A program made the position numbers and the translations under genes. A stretch of 64,000 bases of DNA from Chitinophaga sp. CF118 (lineage in GTDB: Bacteria; Bacteroidota; Bacteroidia; Chitinophagales; Chitinophagaceae): positions 186,001 to 250,000 of the forward strand of contig NZ_FOMK01000006.1 of the NCBI RefSeq assembly GCF_900112615.1, read 5' to 3'. Below are positions 8,984 to 18,107 of the stretch, one piece after another. The notes beneath the pieces are model-generated. The model was not told the origin of the DNA. It worked only from the letters and a program-made list of their open reading frames with translations, and made no database searches. Position 1 is the stretch's first letter. Every line of letters starts with the position of its first letter.

Positions 8984-9019
8984 AAAAAAGCAGCCATGAT
9001 GTTGATCACCAAGCCTGCT
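8984..9019 (-). promoter_or_regulatory. Hairpin plus T-run in the rpn leader (possible attenuator)
   Basis: On the minus strand AGCAG pairs with CTGCT, with an inner TGAT/ATCA stem, followed directly by TTTTTTG, some 75 nt upstream of the rpn start and downstream of the promoter-like element. It could attenuate rpn or end transcripts from the gene at 9364-9615. The stems are short, so confidence is low. Confidence 0.3.
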
Positions 9020-9051
9020 CCATTATTTTTTTAAATTCTGATTTCGTTTTA

Positions 9052-9085
9052 CGAATGTAAGGAAATAATAAATTCAATTACAAAA
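9052..9085 (-). promoter_or_regulatory. Promoter-like element for rpn
   Basis: Minus strand TTTTG, then 21 nt, then TACATTCG, close to the Bacteroidota consensus TTTG-N19-21-TAnnTTTG with one mismatch in the -7 box. It would give a leader of roughly 130 nt for rpn. Confidence 0.4.
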
Positions 9086-9363
9086 TTTTTTTTATCGTAC
9101 AAGTATAGGTCTTGTTTTCTTACTAAAATACAATGTTCGAATTTCATTGCCTTCATTGGTCAGCCATTATAATTGCATACGATGAATGGGATGTGCGTTA
9201 TAACAATTTTCATTTGGAAAGATAGGATCCTTAACATTTGCTGAAGACAATAGAAAAGTAATACTACTTCAGAGAATGATAAGAGGGTAAGGGGTCAGCG
9301 GTATTACCTGGATCTGCTGATCAATTATATTAAGTATAATATAAGAATAAACTTCGGATAAAA

Positions 9364-9615
9364 TTATTTCTGTTTTACGATCGCCTCCCATATCTGTTGA
9401 ATGATATTTCTACCTTCCATTTCAGAGAGTTTGGGACAGGTGCTAAAACCATTCCCGTCTTCTATCAGCATCAGGTTATCGGGTATAGCATTGTCAAACA
9501 GGTTGCTGATATTATCATTCAATAGATAATATATATTATGACCATTGTATTTCTCAGGCTCTACCTGCAGGGAATATTCTTTACCCTTGATCGCCACTTT
9601 TAATTCTTGTACCAT
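9364..9615 (-). CDS. Small hypothetical protein
   Basis: 83 aa from the Met of MVQELKVAIKG; eight further residues are possible upstream (to 9639) but look like untranslated leader. It is soluble and acidic with a beta-rich N-terminal half (KGKEYSLQVEPEKYNG) and a C-terminal helix ending IWEAIVKQK. I recognise no family. No neighbour is close enough to form an operon. Confidence 0.5.
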   Translation of the reverse strand: MVQELKVAIKGKEYSLQVEPEKYNGHNIYYLLNDNISNLFDNAIPDNLMLIEDGNGFSTCPKLSEMEGRNIIQQIWEAIVKQK

Positions 9616-9869
9616 AATAATCTTTATTAATAAACCCACAAGGATCGCACCAGTATGACTAGCAGGTTTTCTTGCTGCCAGCTATTCATACTCAGATCAT
9701 CAACCTTACAATCCAGCGACCTGTTCGGTATTTGTTTTCCACTTGTTGAGACAGATTTTCCCCAATAGACATGCATATAATACATTGCGAGGATCGTCTG
9801 TTTCGGAGAGATACGATTGTTCAGATTTCTGGCTTAATTTTTCGTGTATACCCAGTAAAATAGCATGTT

Positions 9870-10322
9870 ATGGAAACTTTAAGCATCTCAAGCTCAGCCT
9901 TTCAGGAAGCAGGAGTTATTCCGTTAAAATATACTTGCGATGGTGAAGAAATTAATCCTGCCATCAAAATTGAAAATATTCCCCAGGGTACTAGTACATT
10001 GGCGCTTATTGTAGAGGATCCTGATGCGCCTAATGGCACTTTTGATCATTGGCTGGTATGGAATATTGCACCTACAGATTGTATTAAGGAAAATACAGTT
10101 CCAGGGATTGTTGGTAAAAATGGAGCAGGTAAAACAAATTATTACGGCCCATGTCCTCCATCCGGTTATCACCGGTATTTCTTTAATGTATTTGCCCTGG
10201 ATAGCAGCCTGGAACTTGAAGCCGGTGCTGATAAGAAAGCTTTGCAGGAAGCAATGGGAGATCATATCATTGCTAAGGGAAGCCTGATGGGCCGTTTTCA
10301 AAGAGTGAGAATGAAAGCATGA
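9870..10322 (+). CDS. YbhB/YbcL family PEBP-like protein
   Basis: A 150-aa phosphatidylethanolamine-binding-protein fold. The two family signatures are present: DPDAPNGTFDHWLVWN (residues ~51-65) and GPCPPSGYHRYFF (~93-105), which line the small anion/ligand pocket. Bacterial YbhB-type proteins are cytoplasmic Raf-kinase-inhibitor homologues of unclear physiological role. The length is typical and the ATG at 9870 is the only sensible start. Monocistronic, convergent with the next gene. Confidence 0.9.
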   Translation: METLSISSSAFQEAGVIPLKYTCDGEEINPAIKIENIPQGTSTLALIVEDPDAPNGTFDHWLVWNIAPTDCIKENTVPGIVGKNGAGKTNYYGPCPPSGYHRYFFNVFALDSSLELEAGADKKALQEAMGDHIIAKGSLMGRFQRVRMKA

Positions 10323-10331
10323 TCACTACTA

Positions 10332-10862
10332 TTACACCCATAAGGTGATCAGCAGCCAGGGCAGTCCTATTGCCACTGCAATACCATACATGAGATCCAG
10401 CCAGAAAAAAGAACCTAATGCCCCCAGGTAAATAAAACCAACAATTGGTGTTACCAGGATTTTACTCAGGCGTGAAGACGTCTCACCTTTTACTACGGAC
10501 TTCCATAATGATTCTGCATCTCCAGTGCTTGGAAACGCATGCATAGCAATAGAAATGCCGAGATAGAGCAGGAGATAATCCAACGGGTTCGCAGCATCCA
10601 GCTTAAATTGGAGTGCTGCCGGTAGTGCAATAAGGAAACCTAGCACTGTATTCAGAATAAACGGGCCTGTAGAGATTAACACCGCTTGTGTGGGATTACG
10701 TGCCTTTTCATGAATAACGTATCCGGCAGGATTCTGAGCACGGAAGTAGCAAACTTCAAAGACGGGTACTTTAAACCATCTGCAAAAAAGCTGATGTGCC
10801 AGTTCGTGCACTATAACACCGGGGAAGGTGAGGATGGTAATAATAATTCCAGGTATGAACAT
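10332..10862 (-). CDS. Membrane protein with HExxH motif (M50-like metalloprotease)
   Basis: 176 aa, with HELAH at residues 19-23 inside the first hydrophobic segment and three or four further membrane helices (about 60-80, 95-112, 138-175). An intramembrane HExxH in a short polytopic protein recalls site-2 protease-like M50 peptidases, but I see no canonical NPDG motif; NPTQAV near residue 77 is the nearest. It follows the TPR gene by 10 bp, so the two probably form an operon and may act on the same membrane process. Activity is inferred only from the motif. Confidence 0.65.
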   Translation of the reverse strand: MFIPGIIITILTFPGVIVHELAHQLFCRWFKVPVFEVCYFRAQNPAGYVIHEKARNPTQAVLISTGPFILNTVLGFLIALPAALQFKLDAANPLDYLLLYLGISIAMHAFPSTGDAESLWKSVVKGETSSRLSKILVTPIVGFIYLGALGSFFWLDLMYGIAVAIGLPWLLITLWV

Positions 10863-10872
10863 CGTTGATTAT

Positions 10873-11919
10873 TTAGCGGTAAGGGTCTGTGCCATTGAGT
10901 ATTTTACTCAGGCGTTCTGAAACGAGCGAATCTTCGAAAGCTGCTTCCATGGCTCTGATTCGAGCCAGCAACTTGTTACTTTCAGGTTTTTTACCTGAGA
11001 AATAATACACCATTGCCTGTGCCTCAAGGGCTGAAATATCGTCAGGTCCAAATGTAATAGCTTGTTTGGCCAACATGGCAGCTTCTTTATCCTGTTTCTG
11101 CAGTAAGCGTATTTTGCATTGCTGGGCAATGATTCGCGCATCTTCCCTGTTTATTGCCAGCAGCACATCACATGATGCCAGTGCTCCTTTGTAATCACCC
11201 GCATTACGCTTTGAAGCAATTAGCAATCCAGTAGCTCCATAGTTATCTGGTGATATTGCAAGTGTTTTTTTGAGGACTGCTATGCAGGTTTTGTAGTCTT
11301 TTTTCTTAAACAGATTATTCGCTATTCTGTAACCAAATAATGCTTTATCGGTGGTACGCACTCCATCATTTAATGAATCCAGAAAGTTTTCCTGGATCGC
11401 AGTCGCATAATTACTAAAGTTGTCGGTGCTCTTCAGAAGCAGGGTATCGGTCGGAATTAACTGCTCTGTATACTCCATCGCTTTATTTATTTCTGCCAGT
11501 AGCTCCTTATCATTGATTGGTTTATCCTGCAATTGCTCATATGAAATATTCAGGTTTCTTTCATCAAATGTATATGCCGCCGCTATAAATTTGTATCCAT
11601 TGGCTTCAAGCAGGCCGGGAAGGTGCTTCAATACTTTGTCTGCTTCCTTTTTTGCGGTGATATATTTATGCTGCTCAACCGCTTTTTCCGCACGACGCAG
11701 GTGCACACTGGCGTCAAAATAATCGGGCATTCGTATCAACCCTGCTATCATCAGCAAAAGAATAACGGCTGCGAAAATCCAGAGCCATTTAGGGATGGGG
11801 TAATTGTTAAATGTGTTACGGCAGTCAGTACAAAGGTTCATTGGGTAGCCAGGTATTGCCTGTGTGGTTTTACAATGAATACATTGTTCCTCAGTTTCGA
11901 GTAATAGGTTGTCCTCCAT
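10873..11919 (-). CDS. Zinc-ribbon, membrane-anchored TPR protein
   Basis: A 348-aa protein in three parts: an N-terminal zinc-ribbon-like knuckle (Cys13, Cys16, Cys30, Cys33), one transmembrane helix at about 44-63, and a C-terminal tetratricopeptide region (about 75-340) with repeated A-x-x-A-x-P helix pairs such as LAISPDNYGA and AITFGPDDIS. The zinc ribbon would sit in the cytoplasm with the TPRs outside, suggesting a scaffold role (inference). It heads an apparent two-gene operon with the HExxH membrane protein. Confidence 0.75.
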   Translation of the reverse strand: MEDNLLLETEEQCIHCKTTQAIPGYPMNLCTDCRNTFNNYPIPKWLWIFAAVILLLMIAGLIRMPDYFDASVHLRRAEKAVEQHKYITAKKEADKVLKHLPGLLEANGYKFIAAAYTFDERNLNISYEQLQDKPINDKELLAEINKAMEYTEQLIPTDTLLLKSTDNFSNYATAIQENFLDSLNDGVRTTDKALFGYRIANNLFKKKDYKTCIAVLKKTLAISPDNYGATGLLIASKRNAGDYKGALASCDVLLAINREDARIIAQQCKIRLLQKQDKEAAMLAKQAITFGPDDISALEAQAMVYYFSGKKPESNKLLARIRAMEAAFEDSLVSERLSKILNGTDPYR

Positions 11920-12117
11920 GAAGAAAATTTATTGGGATATTTCTCTAAAGTATGTATAATTTCTAAATGTTTTTATATTTCTGCAATTATTATCTTGAAG
12001 GATGAAATGGTTAAGGCACACCCTTCCTGACCTATATCACATCAAGCCCTGTTTGTCATCAGCAGAAATCAGCCGTGACTGCTTTTCCTTTGCATAAGAT
12101 CAAATAATTGTCTGCAT

Positions 12118-13152
12118 ATGTTACCAAAAACAATGAAAGCCGCTGTTATCCGTGAATTTGGCAAGCCTCTTCAAATTGAAGAAATGCCTGTAAAGGAACC
12201 CGGATTAAATCAAATCCTTGTAAAAGTGATCACCTGTGGTGTTTGTCATACAGACCTTCATGCATGTCAGGGTGATTGGCCAGTAAAGCCAAAGATGCCA
12301 TTAATACCGGGACATGAGGCTGTAGGTTATGTGGTAGCTATTGGAAAAGAGGTGAATAATGTAAAGGAAGGAGATGTAGTAGGAGTGCCCTGGTTATATA
12401 GTGCTTGTGGTGGTTGTGAATATTGTATTACCGGTTGGGAAACATTATGCGAATCGCAACAAAATGGGGGATACAGTGTTGATGGAGGATATGCGGAGTA
12501 TGTAATTGCAGATGCCCGTTATGTAGCTCATCTACCTGCTAATATCAATTTCCTGGAGATTGCTCCCATCACCTGCGCTGGTGTTACAGTATATAAAGGA
12601 TTAAAAGAAACAGATACCAAACCCGGTGAATGGGTTGCTATATCTGGTATTGGAGGATTAGGGCATCTGGCCGTACAATACGCGAAAGCAATGGGATTAC
12701 ATGTTGCAGCTATTGATGTTGCGGATGATAAGTTGGAGCTCGCAAAAAGACTGGGGGCCGATATTACGGTTAATGCAAGGAAGGAAGATCCTGGTGTTGC
12801 TTTGAAAAAACAGACTGGCGGTATGCATGGTGTATTGGTGACAGCAGTATCTCCGATAGCGTTTAAACAAGGTATTTCCGCTTTAAGGAGAAAGGGTACA
12901 ATTGCACTGAATGGATTACCTCCCGGCAGTTTTGATCTTCCCATTTTTGAAACAGTATTGAACCGGTATACAGTAAGAGGATCTATTGTAGGAACAAGAA
13001 AAGATATGCAGGAAGCTATCCAGTTTGCAGTGGAAGGAAAAGTAAAGGCGACTGTACATGCGGCAAAACTGGAAGATATTAATTCAGTATTTGATGAAAT
13101 GAAAAAAGGAGAAATTGAAGGCCGTATAGTATTAGAAATTGGAGTAAAATAA
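12118..13152 (+). CDS. adhP: Zinc-dependent alcohol dehydrogenase AdhP
   Basis: A 344-aa medium-chain alcohol dehydrogenase. Catalytic zinc ligands are Cys40 (CGVCHTDLH) and His66-Glu67 (PGHEAVG); the structural zinc site is Cys97, Cys100, Cys103 and Cys111. The NAD-binding GIGGLGHLA is near residue 178. It oxidises primary alcohols such as ethanol, or reduces aldehydes. The start at 12118 is used; MKAAVI at 12133 is an equally plausible start that resembles other AdhP N-termini. A strong terminator follows, so it is monocistronic. Confidence 0.92.
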   Translation: MLPKTMKAAVIREFGKPLQIEEMPVKEPGLNQILVKVITCGVCHTDLHACQGDWPVKPKMPLIPGHEAVGYVVAIGKEVNNVKEGDVVGVPWLYSACGGCEYCITGWETLCESQQNGGYSVDGGYAEYVIADARYVAHLPANINFLEIAPITCAGVTVYKGLKETDTKPGEWVAISGIGGLGHLAVQYAKAMGLHVAAIDVADDKLELAKRLGADITVNARKEDPGVALKKQTGGMHGVLVTAVSPIAFKQGISALRRKGTIALNGLPPGSFDLPIFETVLNRYTVRGSIVGTRKDMQEAIQFAVEGKVKATVHAAKLEDINSVFDEMKKGEIEGRIVLEIGVK

Positions 13153-13172
13153 GCCTGAGTGAGAATGTGTGG

Positions 13173-13204
13173 GCCGTCGCTTTTCAGTAAGCGGCGGCTT
13201 TTTT
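13173..13204 (+). terminator. Intrinsic terminator of adhP
   Basis: A 10-bp stem (GCCGTCGCTT with AAGCGGCGGC, one G-T wobble) and 6-nt loop are followed by T6, starting 20 bp after the adhP stop codon. Confidence 0.9.
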
Positions 13205-13315
13205 ATATCAGCCTCTTCTATAACAGGAATCAGGAATAGCCATGATTCGTATCATTCACCACTGAGCAACTACACGCTAATTTGCATCAAGAATCAAGGA
13301 TAATAATTACAAATT

Positions 13316-13891
13316 ATGAAAACAACAATCAAAACTATCGCATTCGTTTTCTTTATTCAACTAGCCGGGTATATAGCAATGGCACAGGTACAGTATCAGC
13401 AAAAGAACGATTTTAATCTTACAGTTAATGGTACTTCTACCTTGCACGACTGGGAGATGAAAACATCAAAAATAGCATGTAATGCAACCTTCACATTTTA
13501 TGAGGATGGTGAGCTGGGAGGCCTGACTCTGCTCAATTTCACTATGCCTGCAGAGAGTTTGAAAAGTGAACGTAGCGGGATGGATGATAACGCTTACAGG
13601 GCATTAAAAACATCAAAGTACCCTACCATCACTTTTGATCTCACTACTGCAACTGTTTCATCCGAAGGTACTGTTATAAGTTGTAAAGGTAAACTGAGTC
13701 TTGCAGGTGTAACAAAAGATATCGACCTGTTAGCAAAGTCTAAATTGAACACAGATAAAAGCATCAATATCAAAGGCAGTAAAAAAATCAACATGAGAGA
13801 TTTTGGAATAGATCCACCTTCTTTTATGATGGGCGCAGTTAAAACCGGCGAAAACGTTACTATTTCTTTCGACTTAACATTCAGACACTAA
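13316..13891 (+). CDS. YceI family periplasmic lipid-binding-like protein
   Basis: 191 aa with a Sec signal peptide (cleavage near AMAQ, residue 23) followed by a complete YceI domain: the lipocalin-like barrel with LHDWEMK near 43, the M-D-x-x-x-Y-x-A-L-K helix region near 87, and a closing ISFDLTF strand. YceI proteins bind isoprenoid or lipid-like ligands in the periplasm. It is 10 bp upstream of an outer-membrane barrel gene and probably co-transcribed, suggesting a shared ligand (inference). Confidence 0.88.
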   Translation: MKTTIKTIAFVFFIQLAGYIAMAQVQYQQKNDFNLTVNGTSTLHDWEMKTSKIACNATFTFYEDGELGGLTLLNFTMPAESLKSERSGMDDNAYRALKTSKYPTITFDLTTATVSSEGTVISCKGKLSLAGVTKDIDLLAKSKLNTDKSINIKGSKKINMRDFGIDPPSFMMGAVKTGENVTISFDLTFRH

Positions 13892-13901
13892 ACTTTTTTT
13901 T

Positions 13902-15293
13902 ATGAAACCAGTTTACAATACCCTCTTATTAACCGTTCTTCTTTCGCCTGTAACACTGATGGCACAAAAACAACCAAGGGTGACCAACCTGCGGTCGTAC
14001 GATCAGAGGGGGATTAATGTTTTTGAAGATCCTAAAGATACTGCCACAACATTTGATGGATTGAAAGTGAAATTTGGTGCGGGATTTACCCAGCAGTTTC
14101 AGAATCTGAAACACAAAAACCCTGATGCGCTGAAGAACGATGTGGGATCTTTTTCCAACGGTACATCAGTGCCCGGTAACAAGTTAAAGGTGATCACCGC
14201 CGGTTTTCAGACAGCCCAGGCTAATCTATACATGGATGTGCAACTCGCAGATGGGATCCGGTTAAATGTAACCAGCTATCTATCTTCCAAACATCATAAT
14301 GAAACCTGGGTAAAAGGTGGATATATTCAGTTTGATAAACTGCCTTTTAAAGGAAAGATTTGGGATGATATCATGAAAGTAACCACCATCAAAGTGGGAC
14401 ACTTTGAAGTGAATTATGGCGATGCACACTTCCGCAGAAGTGATGGTGGTCAGGCTATATACAACCCATTCATGGAAGGTAATGTAATGGATGCATTTTC
14501 AACAGAGATTGGTGGAGAGATTTATGTGAGAAAGAATGGCTTGTTTGGAATGGTGGGTGTTACGAATGGTATGATCAAAGGGAATGTTGATTCTTTATAC
14601 AAATCTAACAATCCTGACGGGGATCTCCAGAAATCTCCTACTATTCTGTTAAAAGCGGGCTTTGATAAAACAGTTGCAAAGGATATACGTGTACGGGTTA
14701 GTGGATCTTACTATGGTAATCAGAGCAGTGGTTCGAATGTTTTATATGGTGGTGACCGTTCCGGTTCCAACTATCAATATGCAATGGAACTGAACTCTTC
14801 CAATCCAAGCAGTACAACCGGTGCAGGAACTCCACTGGCATTCTCCGGAAGGTTCAATCCCGGATTTAGTAAAAAGGTGAATGCGGTTATGCTGAATGTT
14901 TTCTTGAAAGCACATGGTCTGGAATTATTTGGTACATATGAAACCGCGTCTGGAAGAACCGCCAGAGAAACATCTACAAGAAGTGCTAATCAGTATGCAG
15001 TAGATGCAGTATACAGGTTCTTTAAAGCAGAGAATGTGTTTGTAGGGGTGCATTATAATGCAGTGTCTGCAAGGTTGGCAGATAATGCAAACGGTACCGG
15101 TGGAGGTGCAATAGCCTATACCGGAGATGTGAAAGTGAACCGTTTTGCGGCAGCAGCAGGTTGGTTCCTGACCCGGAATATTTTATTGAAAGGAGAATAC
15201 GTGATTCAGCAATACAAAGATTTCCCTGTAGCCGACTATCGCGCCGGTGGCCAGTTTAAAGGTTATGTGATTGAGGCGGTGGTCGGTTTCTGA
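13902..15293 (+). CDS. Outer-membrane beta-barrel protein (porin-like)
   Basis: A 463-aa protein with a signal peptide ending MAQ near residue 22. The remainder is alternating hydrophobic/aromatic strands and Gly/Asn-rich turns, and it ends in a VEAVVGF strand with terminal Phe, the usual BAM recognition signature. It resembles carboxylate/phosphate-selective porin-type barrels, but no specific channel family is certain. It sits between two YceI-like genes and is followed by a strong terminator. Confidence 0.72.
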   Translation: MKPVYNTLLLTVLLSPVTLMAQKQPRVTNLRSYDQRGINVFEDPKDTATTFDGLKVKFGAGFTQQFQNLKHKNPDALKNDVGSFSNGTSVPGNKLKVITAGFQTAQANLYMDVQLADGIRLNVTSYLSSKHHNETWVKGGYIQFDKLPFKGKIWDDIMKVTTIKVGHFEVNYGDAHFRRSDGGQAIYNPFMEGNVMDAFSTEIGGEIYVRKNGLFGMVGVTNGMIKGNVDSLYKSNNPDGDLQKSPTILLKAGFDKTVAKDIRVRVSGSYYGNQSSGSNVLYGGDRSGSNYQYAMELNSSNPSSTTGAGTPLAFSGRFNPGFSKKVNAVMLNVFLKAHGLELFGTYETASGRTARETSTRSANQYAVDAVYRFFKAENVFVGVHYNAVSARLADNANGTGGGAIAYTGDVKVNRFAAAAGWFLTRNILLKGEYVIQQYKDFPVADYRAGGQFKGYVIEAVVGF

Positions 15294-15318
15294 GAGAAAT
15301 CACTTTTACACATTTGCA

Positions 15319-15353
15319 AGTCAGAATGCTTCGTGCATTCTGGCTGTTTTTTT
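15319..15353 (+). terminator. Intrinsic terminator after the barrel gene
   Basis: An 11-bp stem (AGTCAGAATGC with GCATTCTGGCT, one wobble), a 5-nt loop and a following GTTTTTTT run. It separates the barrel gene from the next coding region, which must therefore start downstream, at 15372. Confidence 0.88.
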
Positions 15354-15371
15354 AGAAATAAAGAACAGGTT

Positions 15372-15962
15372 ATGTACGTAAGAATAATTTTATTATTTCT
15401 CATGTCATTTACTTCGCCTCCGGATGTAATGTTAAAATGGGTAGTATTAAAAGGAAGTACGCTGCGAGTGGATGGGTCCACCAACTTGAATAAATTCAGC
15501 TGTCTGTTGAAAGACTATGAGAGTCCTGACACTCTCCTGTTTTATCAGAATAATGATAAGAATCTGCCTGTGTTTATGTCAGGTAGTGTGCGATTGCCAG
15601 TGCTGAGTTTTGACTGTATGAGCGGAGCGATGACAGAAGGACTTAGAAAGGCTTTGAATGCAAAAGAGTTTCCCCGGCTTAAGATCACCTTTCTTTCATT
15701 AAAGAAGTATCCTGCATTAAAAACTACAGAAGAAGTAATCAGCGGTATTGTATATATAGAGATGGCTGGTACTTCAAAGAAGGTAGAAGTGAATTATCGG
15801 ATCTGTATGGATAACCAGCAAGTGATTCACCTGGTAGGAAAACAAACAATCGCATTCACGGATTTTGGGTTAGCACCTCCCCGAAAGCTGGGAGGAATCA
15901 TCAGGGCGGATGATCAGTTGGATATAGAATTTAATCTAAATTTTAAAACCATCTTGCTATAA
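15372..15962 (+). CDS. YceI-like domain protein
   Basis: 196 aa from ATG 15372; an in-frame upstream ATG at 15333 lies inside the terminator hairpin and is rejected. The hydrophobic N-terminus could be a signal peptide. The body follows the YceI plan: STNLNKFSC early strand, the helix SGAMTEGLRKALNAKEFPRL, an AGTSKKVEVNY strand and a closing IAFTDFGLAPP ... IEFNLNF. It is a divergent YceI relative, more distant than the protein encoded at 13316. The gene is followed by a debranching-enzyme gene, 61 bp away from its preferred ATG. Confidence 0.7.
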   Translation: MYVRIILLFLMSFTSPPDVMLKWVVLKGSTLRVDGSTNLNKFSCLLKDYESPDTLLFYQNNDKNLPVFMSGSVRLPVLSFDCMSGAMTEGLRKALNAKEFPRLKITFLSLKKYPALKTTEEVISGIVYIEMAGTSKKVEVNYRICMDNQQVIHLVGKQTIAFTDFGLAPPRKLGGIIRADDQLDIEFNLNFKTILL

Positions 15963-16023
15963 CGGTACGCTAATTGTGGATGAACAAACCTGTGAATGTA
16001 TTTTAACTTTAGATCAGATTAAG

Positions 16024-17985
16024 ATGATGCAGATTGATAACATGTTAATGCGGGATCTGGCATACACAACCGTTAGGGAATATCTGGTTGTTGCTGCTGC
16101 CGGTGCCTATACTGCGGGTACTATTTCAGGATGTAATACAAGAAAATATCACGGTTTATTTGTGGCGCCACAGCCACAACTTGATGATAATGATCATGTG
16201 TTGCTTTCAGCACTGGATGAGACTATCCTATATGATAATAATGTGTATCCGCTGGCAGTAAGACAATATCCCGGAGTGTATTATCCAGACGGACATGCAC
16301 TCATGGCCGGTTTTACCGGCAGTCCGCTACCACGCTGGACTTTCAAAGCAGGGAACGCTGTTATTGTAAAGGAATTGCTGATGGATGATGAAGAGAATCG
16401 CATATACATCCGGTATACATTAGCAGAAGGGCCGGCAGCCGTTACTTTACAACTACAACCTTTCCTTGCATTCAGAAATATGCATACTTTAGGTAAAGCA
16501 AATTATCAGGCGAACCTTGCTGTAGGAAAAGTACCTGGTGGAATTCAAACGAAATTATATAATCAGTACGATGATCTTTTTTTACAGATAACCGGTGATG
16601 TTGTTTTTTCAAATAATGGCTACTGGTATTATAATGTTGCATATACTGTGGAGCAGGAGCGTGGATATGCATCTTATGAAGACCTGTATTCACCGGGTCA
16701 TTTTGAGGTAACACTTGCCAAAGAGCAACCTGTTATTTTTACTGCGGGATTCACAATAAGAGAACCTGAAGAGAATGCTCCCACTTTTAAGCGACTGTTG
16801 GCAGCAAGGCCGGTTCCGCAAACAATGAAGGAACATCTGTTTAATGCCGCGAAGCAGTTTATCATAAATACGGATGATGGTATTATGGTAAGGGCAGGAT
16901 ATTACTGGTTTGGCAGTTGGGGACGTGATACCTGTATCGCTTTACCCGGACTAACACTGCTTACGGGCAATATAACTGCATTCACAAATGTGATTAATAC
17001 AATGCAGGCGGGTTTGAAAAATGGTTTGCTGGCTAATGCAGGGAGTGGGGAATATGCTATTTATAACACGGTAGATGCCTCGTTATGGTTTGTGTGGAGC
17101 CTGCAATATTTTGCTGATCACTATAGTAATCGTGCTAAGGTATGGGCGATGTATAAGGATGCGCTTGGCAGTATATTATATCATTACAGGGAAGGTACGC
17201 TTTACGGTATCGGCATGCAGGAGAATGGGCTGATTTCCGCCGGAGAAGAAGGTTTTGCTCTTACCTGGATGGATGCAGTAGAAGGAGGAGTGCCGGTAAC
17301 GCCACGCAGAGGAATGCCGGTAGAAATAAATGCACTCTGGTATAACGCTGTATGTTTCTGCCTGGAAGCTGCCCGCAGTGCCAGAGATGAGACATTTGTG
17401 GATGAGTGGGAACAATATCCTGTAAAAATAGCCACTGCATTTACTGATTTGTTCTGGGATGAAAACAGGCAATACCTGGCAGATTGTATACAGGAAGAAG
17501 AAAATGACTGGTCGGTGCGGCCTAACCAGTTATTTGCAGTATCACTGCCTTTTACACCATTAACACCTGGAATGCAAAAGGCAGTGATGGAGAAGATAAA
17601 GAACGAACTCCTTACACCACGTGGCCTGCGTACTTTATCACCGCTGGATGATCGCTATCGAGGTCATTATAGTGGATCACAACTAACTCGCGACCATGCA
17701 TATCACCAGGGAACGGTCTGGCCCTGGTTACTGGCGCATTTTGCAGAAGGCTGTCTGCGGACAGATGGTGCGGCGGCATTACCCTTGCTGGAGGGACTAT
17801 ATAAGGGAATGGCTGCAACCCTTGAAGAGATTTGTCTGTATTCCGTACCGGAAGTATTTGAAGGCAATCACCCTTATAAAGCCGGAGGTGCAGTTGCGCA
17901 GGCATGGAGTGTCGCTGAACTGATCAGGATGGAAGATATCATCAGTGCTTTCGAAGCGAAAGCCTTAATGGTGAATACTGTTTAA
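16024..17985 (+). CDS. Glycogen debranching enzyme family (amylo-alpha-1,6-glucosidase, GH133-type)
   Basis: A bacterial-type debranching protein of about 653 aa: N-terminal GDE_N domain (NTRKYHGLFVA near residue 37, about 10-240) and C-terminal (alpha/alpha)6 barrel (about 270-640) with WFGSWGRDTCIALPGL, GQMEN-like substrate-site residues and VPEVFEGNHPY near the end. It hydrolyses alpha-1,6 branches of glycogen-like glucans in the cytoplasm. A GTG at 15976 would add 16 residues, but the family N-terminus aligns better with the Met cluster at 16024-16036, so I use 16024. Partner glycogen genes are not nearby. Confidence 0.85.
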   Translation: MMQIDNMLMRDLAYTTVREYLVVAAAGAYTAGTISGCNTRKYHGLFVAPQPQLDDNDHVLLSALDETILYDNNVYPLAVRQYPGVYYPDGHALMAGFTGSPLPRWTFKAGNAVIVKELLMDDEENRIYIRYTLAEGPAAVTLQLQPFLAFRNMHTLGKANYQANLAVGKVPGGIQTKLYNQYDDLFLQITGDVVFSNNGYWYYNVAYTVEQERGYASYEDLYSPGHFEVTLAKEQPVIFTAGFTIREPEENAPTFKRLLAARPVPQTMKEHLFNAAKQFIINTDDGIMVRAGYYWFGSWGRDTCIALPGLTLLTGNITAFTNVINTMQAGLKNGLLANAGSGEYAIYNTVDASLWFVWSLQYFADHYSNRAKVWAMYKDALGSILYHYREGTLYGIGMQENGLISAGEEGFALTWMDAVEGGVPVTPRRGMPVEINALWYNAVCFCLEAARSARDETFVDEWEQYPVKIATAFTDLFWDENRQYLADCIQEEENDWSVRPNQLFAVSLPFTPLTPGMQKAVMEKIKNELLTPRGLRTLSPLDDRYRGHYSGSQLTRDHAYHQGTVWPWLLAHFAEGCLRTDGAAALPLLEGLYKGMAATLEEICLYSVPEVFEGNHPYKAGGAVAQAWSVAELIRMEDIISAFEAKALMVNTV

Positions 17986-18107
17986 TTTATAGGTAAGTCC
18001 AAGCTGTGCGCTGGAGGCATAAGTTCCACCATTCAGTTGAAAGGATATCGTATATTTATTGTTTGTATAATTGAAGGTGGAGGAATAATATCCAGGATCT
18101 AAATAAT

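Larger units (their letters stand above)
8912..9363. other. Intergenic region upstream of rpn
   Basis: About 450 bp without a convincing gene. It holds a promoter-like element and a leader hairpin for rpn (listed separately); the remaining ~270 bp is AT-rich and I see no other structure in it. Confidence 0.6.

Noticed and set aside
15333..15371. Upstream ATG for the second YceI-like gene
   Set aside because: It lies inside the hairpin of a strong terminator; the ATG at 15372 is better.
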